From Bacteroidota bacterium (lineage in GTDB: Bacteria > Bacteroidota > Bacteroidia > Bacteroidales > Dysgonomonadaceae): DNA of 32,395 bases. The notes beneath the pieces were generated by a model. The model searched no databases and was not told the DNA's origin. It was given only the letters and a program-made list of their open reading frames with translations. Location of the stretch: assembly GCA_023388315.1 (NCBI GenBank), contig JAEWGM010000015.1, positions 1 through 32,395 on the forward strand. Direction: 5' to 3'. Position 1 is the stretch's first letter, and the number at the start of each line of letters is the position of its first letter. Made by a program: the position numbers and the translations under genes. Shown piece by piece: positions 22,254 to 31,343 of the stretch.

Positions 22254-22286
22254 CATCTGAAACAAGCTCTGTAAGAGCGTAAGATT
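22254..22286. repeat. Hairpin-mosaic repeat, truncated third unit
   Basis: The first 33 nt of the unit (ATCTGAAACAAGCTCTG...) occur a third time and then stop. The truncation suggests that the array grew by unequal exchange, or that this is the shared edge of each unit. Confidence 0.72.
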
Positions 22287-22330
22287 ATTATTTTGGTAGT
22301 TACAAACAACTATTTTGGGAAAGAGTTTCT

Positions 22331-22846
22331 CTATACAATCGTGAAATACAAACGAATAGGAATAAGCACCGCCCTTTCTCTCAAATGCACACCTTCATCA
22401 AATTGAGAATTACGGGCAATCCCTTGCTTTACTTTATACAAGCCGGGCTTAAGCGCATCTTTATATTTCCCTAAATCAATGAAAAAGTCCGCCTCTTCAT
22501 CCGGAATTATACTTTTGGTAATTTCAAGAGACAATACTTCATCTGAAATCTGTTTCCATTCGCCTTTGTCGAAATATTCCAAAAGATAAAAATAGGGCAT
22601 TGTCAAATAATAATGGTCGTACTCTGTGGTATTTTTAATGCTGAATCTTAATTGAGATGTATGAGGAATGACAGATAATTTCGCCTCAAAATCAAAATCC
22701 TCATCTTTATATGCGCTGGTGGACTCAAGCATCACCCGCTCAGTGATTAATGCACTGGCGTAATGTTTTGATATTCTTCGAGTAGTGTTTTCAGTTGTAC
22801 ACGCACAGGCGAGCAACGCGATAAAAACAGAGACGATATTTTTCAT
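22331..22846 (-). CDS. Putative lipoprotein with Ig-like fold
   Basis: The 171-residue protein has an N-terminal signal MKNIVSVFIALLAC with a lipobox-like LLAC, so it is probably lipid-anchored. The body is beta-rich, with LRFSIKNTTEYDHYYLTMPYFYLLEYFDKGEWKQI and DLGKYKDALKPGLYKVKQGI. The latter resembles bacterial Ig-like domains of the kind with an L-x-x-G-x-Y-K ending. The function is unknown. It is a lone gene next to the tandem repeat. Confidence 0.72.
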   Translation of the reverse strand: MKNIVSVFIALLACACTTENTTRRISKHYASALITERVMLESTSAYKDEDFDFEAKLSVIPHTSQLRFSIKNTTEYDHYYLTMPYFYLLEYFDKGEWKQISDEVLSLEITKSIIPDEEADFFIDLGKYKDALKPGLYKVKQGIARNSQFDEGVHLRERAVLIPIRLYFTIV

Positions 22847-22965
22847 TCCGATGGTTCTATTTTCCGGTTATGATGCTAAAACATTGTTGATAAAAAAATG
22901 TTCGTTGCAAACGCTTCATTATTTCAATACAGGATTTAGTTAAATAAGGATCGATTCAAACCTAA

Positions 22966-22999
22966 TTAGAATCAATCTAAACAAAAAAATGTATCTTTG
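22966..22999 (+). promoter_or_regulatory. Promoter and operator-like palindrome of the hemerythrin gene
   Basis: TATCTTTG (22992-22999) is a good -7 box. Just upstream, TTAGA-ATCAA-TCTAA (22966-22980) is a perfect 5-bp inverted repeat that overlaps the -33 region, as an operator would. Transcription would begin at about 23005, which rules out the ATG at 22989 and supports the start at 23022. Confidence 0.5.
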
Positions 23000-23021
23000 T
23001 ACTTGCAAAAAAAGCAGCGCT

Positions 23022-23720
23022 ATGTATCACGTTTCCCGAAGCTATATTAAACCTTCTATGAAGGTGTTCGATTTAATTGAGGAGAATCCTTCGTTGTTGT
23101 TGATGATGCAACATTTCGGTATCGATTTTCGTGTGGATGATTTCACGGTGTCGCAATTATGCGCTCAGGAAGGCATCAGCGAAAAACTTTTCACATCGGT
23201 AGCTAATCTTTACAACGGTTTTAAACCCAAAGAAAACCCCATTGAATCGATGGAGGATGTTTCGCAAATTGTACGGTTCCTGAAAAACAGCCACAATTAT
23301 TATCGAGAAGACAAATACCCTCAAATAAACCTGTATATTAAACAGTTACAAGAAAAACATCCTGAAAAAGAATTAAAATTATTGGAAGAGTTTTTCAACG
23401 AATATTTTGCCGAAGTCATTGAGCATTTAGATTACGAAGACAACGTGGCGTTTCCTTATTTTGTGGAACTTTTTGGCACCAAAGCCGAAAACAGAGAAGT
23501 ATATTCAGCAAAGGAATACAGCGAGCACCACACCGATATTGAACTCAAATTAAAAGATATTAAAAACCTTCTGCTGAAACACGTAAGCATAGACGGCGAT
23601 TTAAACTTACGCCGCAAATTGCTATTTTCACTCTACGAGCTGGAATACGACCTTTTTATCCATTCGCTTATAGAAGAAACCATTTTAATTCCTTTCGGGT
23701 ATAATATGGAACAACAATGA
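23022..23720 (+). CDS. Hemerythrin-domain protein (ScdA/RIC-like)
   Basis: The 232-residue cytoplasmic protein has an N-terminal segment like the ScdA/DUF542 domain (MKVFDLIEENPSLLLMMQHFGIDF, residues 13-36), then a hemerythrin four-helix domain. Likely di-iron ligands are His91, His135, Glu139, His169 or His170, His214 and Glu218. Relatives repair iron-sulfur clusters damaged by NO or peroxide, or sense oxygen; which applies here is not shown. The ORF extends to 22989, but that ATG lies inside the promoter. It overlaps the LuxR gene by ATGA, so the two act as a unit. Confidence 0.85.
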   Translation: MYHVSRSYIKPSMKVFDLIEENPSLLLMMQHFGIDFRVDDFTVSQLCAQEGISEKLFTSVANLYNGFKPKENPIESMEDVSQIVRFLKNSHNYYREDKYPQINLYIKQLQEKHPEKELKLLEEFFNEYFAEVIEHLDYEDNVAFPYFVELFGTKAENREVYSAKEYSEHHTDIELKLKDIKNLLLKHVSIDGDLNLRRKLLFSLYELEYDLFIHSLIEETILIPFGYNMEQQ

Positions 23721-24325
23721 ACAGGTTGCGCTTACATATTGGTATGATGGTGAATTCGCCCATTATCTACGAAGGATTGTACGCGGTTCTTTCCCAATCG
23801 GAAATGGATTGCGCGATTACCAAAGTGGAAGCGCTGGACGATTTGGAGGAGATATTGCACGCTCGAAAAACGGACATTCTCATTACCAATCCGCTTTTGC
23901 TGGTAAACAGGGAAAAAGAGGTGAAAAGAATTCGCAAAAACTTCCCCGATTTATCCATTGTGGGCGTTCATTTGGGCATTGTGGACAACCACTCCATGGC
24001 GCTGTTAGACGCGTCGTTCACCATTTTCGACACCACGGAACAGATTCTCTCCAAACTACAAAAAGCGAGCAACAACAGCGAGTTGAAAACTGCTTCAAAC
24101 GATGACAACCTCACCGAAAGAGAAATTGACGTGCTCACCAAATTGGTTCACGGTTACTCCAATAAAGAAATTGCCGATTCGCTCAACATCAGTATCCACA
24201 CGGTGGTGACGCATCGGAGAAATATCACCGTAAAAACGGGCATCCGCAGCCAATCGGGATTGACCATTTACGCCATTTCAAAAAAAATCATTCAAATTGA
24301 AGACGTGGATTTGAAAAACCATTAA
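23717..24325 (+). CDS. LuxR-family regulator with pseudo-receiver domain
   Basis: The 202-residue protein has a receiver-like N-terminal domain (1-110) and a LuxR helix-turn-helix domain (LTEREIDVLTKLVHGYSNKEIADSLNISIHTVVTHRRNI). At the expected phosphoacceptor place, DILITNPLL, Asp is replaced by Asn58, so classic phosphorelay control is unlikely. The coupled hemerythrin gene suggests that the signal is oxygen, NO or iron state, sensed by the partner. It may bind the palindrome upstream of the pair. Confidence 0.87.
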   Translation: MNRLRLHIGMMVNSPIIYEGLYAVLSQSEMDCAITKVEALDDLEEILHARKTDILITNPLLLVNREKEVKRIRKNFPDLSIVGVHLGIVDNHSMALLDASFTIFDTTEQILSKLQKASNNSELKTASNDDNLTEREIDVLTKLVHGYSNKEIADSLNISIHTVVTHRRNITVKTGIRSQSGLTIYAISKKIIQIEDVDLKNH

Positions 24326-24362
24326 GCCCGCTCAGGCTTTTGAAAATCGCATCTTCCAATGC

Positions 24363-24385
24363 AAAGCGAATCGGAATTCGCTTTT
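24363..24385. terminator. Bidirectional terminator between convergent genes
   Basis: AAAGCGAAT pairs exactly with ATTCGCTTT around a CGGA loop, with T (plus) or A (minus) flanks. It lies between the LuxR stop and the PepSY stop of the convergent operon. Confidence 0.6.
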
Positions 24386-24389
24386 CCCG

Positions 24390-24911
24390 TTAAACCAATA
24401 TCACAATAAGAATGGTGGCGACAACACTTACGCCAATCATCATTAGCCCACGTCGACTTTTCTTGCTGCCGAATTTAAACATAAACAGCGAAGAAACAGC
24501 CAAAAAAGTGAGCATAAAACCATAAATAAGCGCGATAAAGGAAACTTTGTTCGCGCCGGTAACTTTGTGTAAGTTCACCAGTTTATCGAAAGGCGGAATG
24601 TACACTTTTCGGGTAACCACGGAATGTCCCGTTGTTGTGTTGTAACTTCCTTCCTTGAAATAGATAATGCCGTCTTCCTCGCGCTCCACCCTAAAATTTC
24701 TGATGCGCAGCAACGGCCCCAAATCATTTCCGGTGAGCTGGGATTCCAATTGCATTTCTTCTGTTTTCTCTATTTTCATAAAATCGGTGTTCCGATAAAT
24801 TAACAGTACGCCACTCAGCGCGTACACTATGGTTAAACCGATGGTGAGAAACCCGATATCGCGGTGCAAAACCCGCATCACGCTGTAAATAGTTGATTTT
24901 TTATTTTGCAT
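24390..24911 (-). CDS. PepSY-associated membrane protein
   Basis: The 173-residue protein has an N-terminal membrane helix (IGFLTIGLTIVYALSGVLLIY, about 15-35), a periplasmic portion of about 90 residues, and two C-terminal helices (FIALIYGFMLTFLAVSSLFMF; GLMMIGVSVVATILIVILV). This is the shape of short PepSY transmembrane proteins that accompany siderophore receptors and may help reduce or pass iron at the inner membrane. It follows the TonB receptor by 65 nt on the same strand. Confidence 0.83.
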   Translation of the reverse strand: MQNKKSTIYSVMRVLHRDIGFLTIGLTIVYALSGVLLIYRNTDFMKIEKTEEMQLESQLTGNDLGPLLRIRNFRVEREEDGIIYFKEGSYNTTTGHSVVTRKVYIPPFDKLVNLHKVTGANKVSFIALIYGFMLTFLAVSSLFMFKFGSKKSRRGLMMIGVSVVATILIVILV

Positions 24912-24976
24912 AATAAAGTTGAATTTTAATACGTAAAGCCCCCACGCTCAATGCCCAACGCCCTCAGCACGACGCC

Positions 24977-27376
24977 CTAAAACTGATAATTCAGCGCCAC
25001 AGCGAAATTTCGCGGATCGGTGGGGTTCAGGTAACCGCCACGATAATAGGCTGTGTAACCAATGGAGTTTAGTACATTGTTAGCGAAAACTCTTATCTGA
25101 TAATTTTTTAACCGATACCCCATTTGCAGGTTCACCGTGGTGTAAGGTTTTGCCATAAAAGGCGGCGTGTTTGCTTGCACATTGTGCCCTGGTAACACGC
25201 GATACGTATATTCCGCGAAGGGGCGCTCGCCCACGAAATAGGCGCCCAACCCGAAGGAGAGATTTCTGAAAAACCCGTCGAAAACCGTGTAATTTAGCCA
25301 TCCGTTGGCCGTGTGGTTGGCTGTGTTCATCGGCGATGAACCTTCGTGATAGTACGGACTGTCGTGATACGACGCGTCCAAATAAGAATACCCCATCACC
25401 ACATCCATATTTTTCAGCAATTTGCCGGTCAATTCCAGTTCCACGCCTTCGCGTTTTAGGTTGCCGGCTTTCATATAATATCCGGTGTTATTTCCGGCTT
25501 CATCCAAAACGGCATAGGTGAGGTTGTTGTTTTTAATGTGGAAATAGGTTGCGTTTAACCGCAAACGATGATTAAACCACTCGCTCTTGAATCCCGCCTC
25601 AACCTGCTTTTCGCGAGTTGGGCCAACGGGCGTTGTTTTATCTTCGAGCAGATTACTGGCGCCACGCAACGATGTGGTGGTGGTATATGAAGCGAAAACG
25701 TGGAAGTTTTTCATCGGCGAAACAATGATTCCCAGCAACGGATCCCATACGTCGCCTCCGGTGGTCGAAGCCACGCCGTTGCTTATGCCGCTCAGTTGGC
25801 TGTAACGCAGGCCAAGCGAAACTTTCAGGTAGCGGTTAACCGTCATCACTTCTTGCAACAACAAGCCGTAGGCGTATTCTTGCGAAGTTACCGGCGTGCC
25901 GTAAAGCAAGTTCACCTTTGGTGCCGAGTTGGGAATGGATTGCAACACATCAATGGTATCAACCGTAATGGCATTGGTGCTCACCGTGGATACATCGGAC
26001 CAACGATAATCGAATCCCACGTTGAACGTATGTTTTATGGAGCCTGTGTGAATATCTTTGCCCATTAAATCGAGTTGAAACACGCCGTTTTTGTCTTCTC
26101 TACCGCTTCCACTGTAACGTCGCAAGCGCAGGTTATACTCACCGGTTTTTCCGGCGCTTTTTAGCGATGATGCATGCGCTCTCACGCTTTTGGTGTCTAA
26201 CGATGAACCGGCATACGCCACACGCACGCTAAAACCGTTTCCAAGTTCACGCGTAAGTTGCGACATATAAGTGAGCGTGTTATTTATTTGACGGTCGGTT
26301 GAAAAACCCAAAAACTTATCGAACGGCATCTCGTAAATGTTATTCACGCTGTCGGCGCTAAGGTTTACCGTTCCTTGGTCGGGGGTGCGTGAGTCGTGCA
26401 TATAATCCATTTCCAAGGTAATTTTCGTTCTTTCATCGGGATGCCAGGCAAACGAGGGGTTAATGTAAAAGCGGTCTTTCGAAACGTGCACCCGATAATT
26501 ATCGGCACGCTCGTACGCCCCGTTGATGCGGAACGCCGTTTTCTCGCCTTTGTCTAACACGCGTTGAATATCAAACGTGGGGCGAAATTGCCCCCAGCTT
26601 CCCACGCGCATTCCCAAGTTTCCGGCATTGATGAAGCGAGGCGTTTTGGTAGCGATATTTACCACGCCGCCACCGGCGCCCACATCGTTGCCCACGCCTT
26701 GCGCAATGGCGGCGGAACCTCGCAAAACCTGAACCGTTTCAACGCCTTGCATATCGGAAAGAAAGCCTTGCCCTCGAAAATCGGAATGAACGCGCACGCC
26801 GTTTTTCACCACCGGAATTCCCCGATAGCCGCGTGAGGTGATGCTTTCAGATGTGTTGCCATATGTGGCAAAAGTTCCCAGTCCGGGCGCGTTACGCACG
26901 GCATCGTTAAGCGTCATTGAGCCTTGTTCGGCAATCATTTTTTGCGATATAACGGATACGCTTTGCACTTGCTCATCCAGCCGAAGCGGAATGCGGGTGA
27001 GCGCTTCCATTTTTTCGGGCCGCTCACGGCGTTTGCCAAACACCTCCACTTCCAGCAACACCGTTCCGTCTTGCTGAAGAGAAAAATGCTCTTTGCGTTG
27101 CTTACCGTCTTGAAAATCGATTTCTTTCGTTGCCGATTTATATCCAACGTAACTCACAACCACCGTGTGAGCACCATCCGGAATATTACGGATATTGAAA
27201 TTTCCAGAAACATCGGTGTCGTCGCCAATTCCCAATTCAGTAAAAAAAACAGTAGCGCCAATCAATTCTTCATTGTTTTCATCCACCACCGTTCCGGTCA
27301 GGGTATTTTGTTGACCAATCGCCAACTGGGATCCTACAATAAGAGTAAAAAGAATGGAAAATATTTTTATAGTCAT
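24977..27376 (-). CDS. TonB-dependent siderophore-type receptor
   Basis: The 799-residue outer-membrane transporter begins with a signal peptide (MTIKIFSILFTLIVGSQLAIGQ). A carboxypeptidase-regulatory-like domain follows (about 24-105, LTGTVVDENNEELIGATVFF), then a plug domain (VQSVSVISQKMIAEQGSMTLNDAVRNAPG... GGVVNIATKTP), and a beta-barrel ending in FAVALNYQF with terminal Phe. Plug and barrel resemble ferric-siderophore receptors (SITSRGYRG, LRGSAAIAQG). With the PepSY gene downstream it likely imports a ferric chelate using TonB energy. Confidence 0.93.
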   Translation of the reverse strand: MTIKIFSILFTLIVGSQLAIGQQNTLTGTVVDENNEELIGATVFFTELGIGDDTDVSGNFNIRNIPDGAHTVVVSYVGYKSATKEIDFQDGKQRKEHFSLQQDGTVLLEVEVFGKRRERPEKMEALTRIPLRLDEQVQSVSVISQKMIAEQGSMTLNDAVRNAPGLGTFATYGNTSESITSRGYRGIPVVKNGVRVHSDFRGQGFLSDMQGVETVQVLRGSAAIAQGVGNDVGAGGGVVNIATKTPRFINAGNLGMRVGSWGQFRPTFDIQRVLDKGEKTAFRINGAYERADNYRVHVSKDRFYINPSFAWHPDERTKITLEMDYMHDSRTPDQGTVNLSADSVNNIYEMPFDKFLGFSTDRQINNTLTYMSQLTRELGNGFSVRVAYAGSSLDTKSVRAHASSLKSAGKTGEYNLRLRRYSGSGREDKNGVFQLDLMGKDIHTGSIKHTFNVGFDYRWSDVSTVSTNAITVDTIDVLQSIPNSAPKVNLLYGTPVTSQEYAYGLLLQEVMTVNRYLKVSLGLRYSQLSGISNGVASTTGGDVWDPLLGIIVSPMKNFHVFASYTTTTSLRGASNLLEDKTTPVGPTREKQVEAGFKSEWFNHRLRLNATYFHIKNNNLTYAVLDEAGNNTGYYMKAGNLKREGVELELTGKLLKNMDVVMGYSYLDASYHDSPYYHEGSSPMNTANHTANGWLNYTVFDGFFRNLSFGLGAYFVGERPFAEYTYRVLPGHNVQANTPPFMAKPYTTVNLQMGYRLKNYQIRVFANNVLNSIGYTAYYRGGYLNPTDPRNFAVALNYQF

Positions 27377-27516
27377 TGTGTGATTTTATAGTGAAACTTT
27401 GCACTGCAAAGAAACTTTAAAACAACTACTGTCACAATCACATAAAATAAGGATACTGATAGCAGTAAATACCTAAAAAGTGGGATTGTGTGATTTCGTT
27501 TCCCCCTTTACTTTTG
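27375..27516. promoter_or_regulatory. Divergent promoter region of the two TonB receptors
   Basis: The 175-nt gap holds two exact copies of ATTGTGTGATTT, at 27375-27386 (touching the start of the left receptor) and 27485-27496. The second overlaps a TTG (27486-27488) that sits 20 nt before TACTTTTG (27509-27516), a good -33/-7 pair for the right receptor. A regulator binding these repeats could control both genes together, but this is inference. Confidence 0.5.
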
Positions 27517-27551
27517 CGACGAGTTAAACACAAAAAAAATTCAGACTAACA

Positions 27552-29963
27552 ATGAAGACAACAATCACATTCTTTATCGCGCTTTTATGCGCGATAAGTT
27601 CATTTTCACAATCAAACAAAACCGACGCGATGCTTTTTGGGCACTTAGTGGATAAAGAAACGAAAAAACACCTCCCCTATGCCACCATCACCGTGGAAGG
27701 CACCAACTTGGCTACCGCCACAGATGCCACAGGGCATTTTAAACTTGCAAACCTGCCTGTTGGTAAACAAACCGTTGTGGCTCATTTAGTGGGCTATAAA
27801 CCGCAATCAGTGGAAGTGGATATGACAAAAAACAAAGGAACCGAATTATATTTCGAATTGGAAGAAGATGTTTTCAACCTGGAGCAAGTGGTGGTAACCG
27901 GAACGCGCACGCAGCATTACGTAAAGAATGTCCCCGTGCGCACCGAAGTGGTTACCTCACAAGCGTTGAGAAACAAAAACGCGTGGAACGTGTTCGATGC
28001 ATTGGAAGGTGTTCCCGGCATTCGGGTTGAAAATCAATGCCAGTTTTGCAATTTCACTATGGTGCGCATGCAAGGCTTGGGCTCTGAGCACACGCAAGTG
28101 TTAATCAACGGGCAACCGGTTTATTCAGGATTAGCTAGCGTTTACGGCTTAGAGCAAATCGGCACGGGCGACGTGGACCGAATTGAAGTGGTAAAAGGTG
28201 CCGGATCGGCGTTGTATGGCAGCAGCGCCATTGCGGGCGCCATCAATATCATCACCAAAGAGCCGTCTCCCATCCCTTCCATTTCTGCCGATTTGCAGTT
28301 TGGCAACCACAACACAAACGTGTATAACCTTGCCGCTTCTATGCGTAATAGCAAAGGGAACATCGGAATGAGCGCTTACGCACAAAAAATTGACCACGGC
28401 GTTATCGATGAAACCGGTGAAGGCAGCACTCGAGAAGAAGTGCGGAAAAAAGACGGCATCTCAGACCGAGTGTCATCGCGTCTTCACAATTTAGGCCTCA
28501 ACCTTTTTATCACCAATCCGTTTTTCGGGAACGATAAAATTGTTTTCAGGAGCAAGGCTATCAACGAAAAACGCGAAGGTGGCACCATCACAAACGATCA
28601 ATACAAAAATCCGTTCACCGAAGGCACCGAAAACATTACCACCGACCGCTACGAGCTGGAGGCTGCTTATAACAAGCAATTTGGCTCCGCCACTGCACTG
28701 AATTTCACCAATTCATACATTAACCATAACCGAAACGCCACCAACGATTCGTTTTTGAACGATTACAAAAACACCCACAATGGCACAGCACCCAATGTGG
28801 AAGACATGCGTCCTTATTTGGCCACGGAAAACTCCTTAGTTTCCACGCTCACATTAGGCACGCAACAAGGCAACCACCATTTATTGATGGGCGTGCAAAA
28901 CTACATTTCCCGTTTAAATGAGTCGGGAATGTATGTTGTGGTAGATAAAGAAAGTGAGTTTGTGGGGCAAGCATATAAATCTACCGCTCACAAAGGCGCG
29001 AACGAAATTGGCGCTTTTGTGCAAGACGAATGGCACGTGACGGATGATTTGGTTGTAGTCCCGGGCGTGCGGGTTGATTATCACAAATCGGGGGAAGAAT
29101 ACGCATCGGACAAAGTGGTATTTGATAAGGCTTTTCCAAAAACAAATTTCGAGCAAACCAGCATAAACCCGCGATTAGCGATAAAATATAACGCCGGAAA
29201 GCATGTGGTGCTTCGTGCCAATGCCGGCACCGGATTTCGGGCGCCTTACGGTTTTTCGGAAGACTTGCACCTCTGTAGCGGTTCGCCACGCGTGTGGAAA
29301 TCGTCCGGTTTGAAAGCCGAAACATCGCGCAGCGCTAACCTTTCTGCTGATTATTACGGCAATCGTTTTCAAATCAGCGCAAATTTATTTTATACGTTGT
29401 TGAAAAATAAAATTGATTTTGGCGATGCCGATGACAACATCAAAGCCTTGGGTTACACTTATCAGTGGAACAACGTGGATGACGCCGTGGTAAAAGGAGC
29501 CGAGTTTACGGTGTTGGTTAATCCGGCGCGCGATTTAAACGTAGGCGTGGATTTCGCGTTCAATCACGGTGCCTACAAAAACATTCGCGATGATTGGAAA
29601 GAAACAAAATATGCCAATATTAGCAAATACATCCCCCGCTTTCCAACCACAAGCGGAAGTTTTAAAATTGAATATGCGCCCAGAGCGTGGAATTTTATGT
29701 TGAACGGGCTTTATCAAGGAAAAATGTACATCGATTATTTGAGCGAAACCGCAAGCAATTCCAAAATAAAAGAAACAAGGCCGTACATGATTTTCAATGC
29801 CGGCATTTCAAAAACCTTCAACAATTGTCGGTTTTATGTCGGCGCGAAAAACATTTTCAATTATATTCAAGACGAAAAATATTTAGATGATGCCGCCTTT
29901 ATGTACGCCCCCGTGTATGGCGCGATGTATTATGCCGGCGTGTCAATCAACATCATGCAATAA
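27552..29963 (+). CDS. TonB-dependent receptor (CxxC-plug subfamily)
   Basis: The 803-residue receptor has a signal peptide (MKTTITFFIALLCAISSFSQ), a carboxypeptidase-regulatory-like domain (about 27-105), a TonB-box-like QVVVTGTRT (112-120), a plug (to about 240, with VDRIEVVKGAGSALYGSSAIAGAINIITKEP) and a barrel ending AGVSINIMQ. The plug carries NQCQFCNFTMVRMQGL with Cys163 and Cys166, a CxxC seen in one Bacteroidetes receptor subfamily. Unlike most barrels, the end is MQ rather than an aromatic residue. The cargo is unknown; a metal or metal complex is plausible. Divergent from the siderophore-type receptor. Confidence 0.92.
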   Translation: MKTTITFFIALLCAISSFSQSNKTDAMLFGHLVDKETKKHLPYATITVEGTNLATATDATGHFKLANLPVGKQTVVAHLVGYKPQSVEVDMTKNKGTELYFELEEDVFNLEQVVVTGTRTQHYVKNVPVRTEVVTSQALRNKNAWNVFDALEGVPGIRVENQCQFCNFTMVRMQGLGSEHTQVLINGQPVYSGLASVYGLEQIGTGDVDRIEVVKGAGSALYGSSAIAGAINIITKEPSPIPSISADLQFGNHNTNVYNLAASMRNSKGNIGMSAYAQKIDHGVIDETGEGSTREEVRKKDGISDRVSSRLHNLGLNLFITNPFFGNDKIVFRSKAINEKREGGTITNDQYKNPFTEGTENITTDRYELEAAYNKQFGSATALNFTNSYINHNRNATNDSFLNDYKNTHNGTAPNVEDMRPYLATENSLVSTLTLGTQQGNHHLLMGVQNYISRLNESGMYVVVDKESEFVGQAYKSTAHKGANEIGAFVQDEWHVTDDLVVVPGVRVDYHKSGEEYASDKVVFDKAFPKTNFEQTSINPRLAIKYNAGKHVVLRANAGTGFRAPYGFSEDLHLCSGSPRVWKSSGLKAETSRSANLSADYYGNRFQISANLFYTLLKNKIDFGDADDNIKALGYTYQWNNVDDAVVKGAEFTVLVNPARDLNVGVDFAFNHGAYKNIRDDWKETKYANISKYIPRFPTTSGSFKIEYAPRAWNFMLNGLYQGKMYIDYLSETASNSKIKETRPYMIFNAGISKTFNNCRFYVGAKNIFNYIQDEKYLDDAAFMYAPVYGAMYYAGVSINIMQ

Positions 29964-29984
29964 TAAATTTGATTAGTTACTCGC

Positions 29985-30024
29985 GAAACCCGTTCGTTGC
30001 TTGAAACGCGCGGGTTTCTTTTTT
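29985..30024 (+). terminator. Terminator of the CxxC TonB receptor gene
   Basis: GAAACCCG (29985-29992) pairs with CGGGTTTC (30011-30018), followed by six further T. It stands 22 nt after the receptor stop and ends its transcript before sucC. Confidence 0.82.
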
Positions 30025-30142
30025 CGCCTCATCGCAAAACAATTTGGCGCATTCATACGTTCAATTTTAACACATAATTTTTTTTACTTACAGATAAAAA
30101 TCATAGTTTTACAATATTTTTAAAACAAATTAGAAAAAGCCA

Positions 30143-31276
30143 ATGAAAATTCACGAGTATCAGGCAAGAGAACTTTTGGCATCGTATGGATTACCGGTTG
30201 ACAAAGCGCACGTTTGTCGCACCGTTGACGATGCAGTGCGGGCGTATCACGATTTAGACGCGCCGTTAGTGGTAGTAAAAGCGCAGGTGCACACCGGAGG
30301 ACGCGGAAAAGCGGGCGGGGTAAAACTCGCCAACGACGAAGTTGAATTACGGAAACACGCCGCCAACATCCTTGGCATGGACATTAAGGGTTTTACCGTC
30401 GACCGCATTTTAGTGGGCAAAGCGGTAAACATCGCGGCGGAATATTATGTAAGCTACGTCATCGACCGTAAATCTAAATCCACCATTTTAATGCTCAGCC
30501 GCGAAGGCGGAATGGACATTGAAGAAGTGGCACATTCCACGCCCGAAAAAATTCACAAAATAGCCATTGACCCGCTCATCGGCGTTCCCGATTATGTAGC
30601 TCGTGACGCGGCTTTTAAATTGTTTGACGATATTAAACTGGTGCGTCAAGCAGCGGTGATTTTCCAAAAATTGTATAAACTTTTCGTGGATACCGATGCC
30701 TCGTTGGCCGAAATTAACCCGCTGGTACTTACCGAAGAAGGTGAAATAAAAGCCATTGACGCGAAAATGACTTTCGATGACAACGCGTTGTTCCGCCACC
30801 CCAAAATCGCATCGCTTTTTGAGCCTACCGAGGAAGAAAAGAAAGAACAAAGCGCCAAAAGCAAAGGATTCAGCTATGTGAACCTCGGCGGCGAAATTGG
30901 TTGTATGGTAAACGGTGCGGGGCTGGCGATGGCCACCATGGACATGATAAAACTGTATGGCGGCAATCCCGCCAACTTCCTCGATATTGGCGGAAGTTCA
31001 AACCCCACCAAAGTAATTGAAGCGATGAAACTGTTGTTGAGCGACAAAAACGTGAAAGTGGTGCTCATCAACATCTTTGGCGGCATCACCCGTTGCGACG
31101 ACGTGGCAAAAGGCTTGCTCGAAGCATTTAAGCAGATAAAAACCGATATCCCCATCGTGATTCGCCTCACCGGAACCAATGAAAAAGAAGGCCGCGCTTT
31201 GTTGCAAGGTACGCATTTTCACGTAGCCGAAACAATGGGCGAAGCAGGAAGAAAAGCGGTGGAATTGGCCAAATAA
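30143..31276 (+). CDS. sucC: Succinyl-CoA synthetase (ADP-forming), beta subunit
   Basis: With SucD this enzyme interconverts succinyl-CoA and succinate with ATP formation. The 377 residues contain the N-terminal MKIHEYQARELLASYG, an ATP-grasp fold with KAQVHTGGRGKAGGVKLA, the Mg/ATP part LAEINPLVL...IDAKMTFDDNA, and the C-terminal CoA-ligase part FLDIGGSSNPTKVIEA and NIFGGITRCDDVAKGL. Length is slightly under the usual 385-390. sucD follows by 67 nt. Confidence 0.95.
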   Translation: MKIHEYQARELLASYGLPVDKAHVCRTVDDAVRAYHDLDAPLVVVKAQVHTGGRGKAGGVKLANDEVELRKHAANILGMDIKGFTVDRILVGKAVNIAAEYYVSYVIDRKSKSTILMLSREGGMDIEEVAHSTPEKIHKIAIDPLIGVPDYVARDAAFKLFDDIKLVRQAAVIFQKLYKLFVDTDASLAEINPLVLTEEGEIKAIDAKMTFDDNALFRHPKIASLFEPTEEEKKEQSAKSKGFSYVNLGGEIGCMVNGAGLAMATMDMIKLYGGNPANFLDIGGSSNPTKVIEAMKLLLSDKNVKVVLINIFGGITRCDDVAKGLLEAFKQIKTDIPIVIRLTGTNEKEGRALLQGTHFHVAETMGEAGRKAVELAK

Positions 31277-31343
31277 GAAGCCTATGCTTAAATTCTGTTT
31301 CAACCTTAAACTTTTAAACTCTAAACTTTAAACGTCTAAAAAA

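Noticed and set aside
21440..22286. CRISPR array
   Set aside because: The units are about 400 nt with many internal palindromes. There are no short regular repeats with unique spacers and no cas genes.
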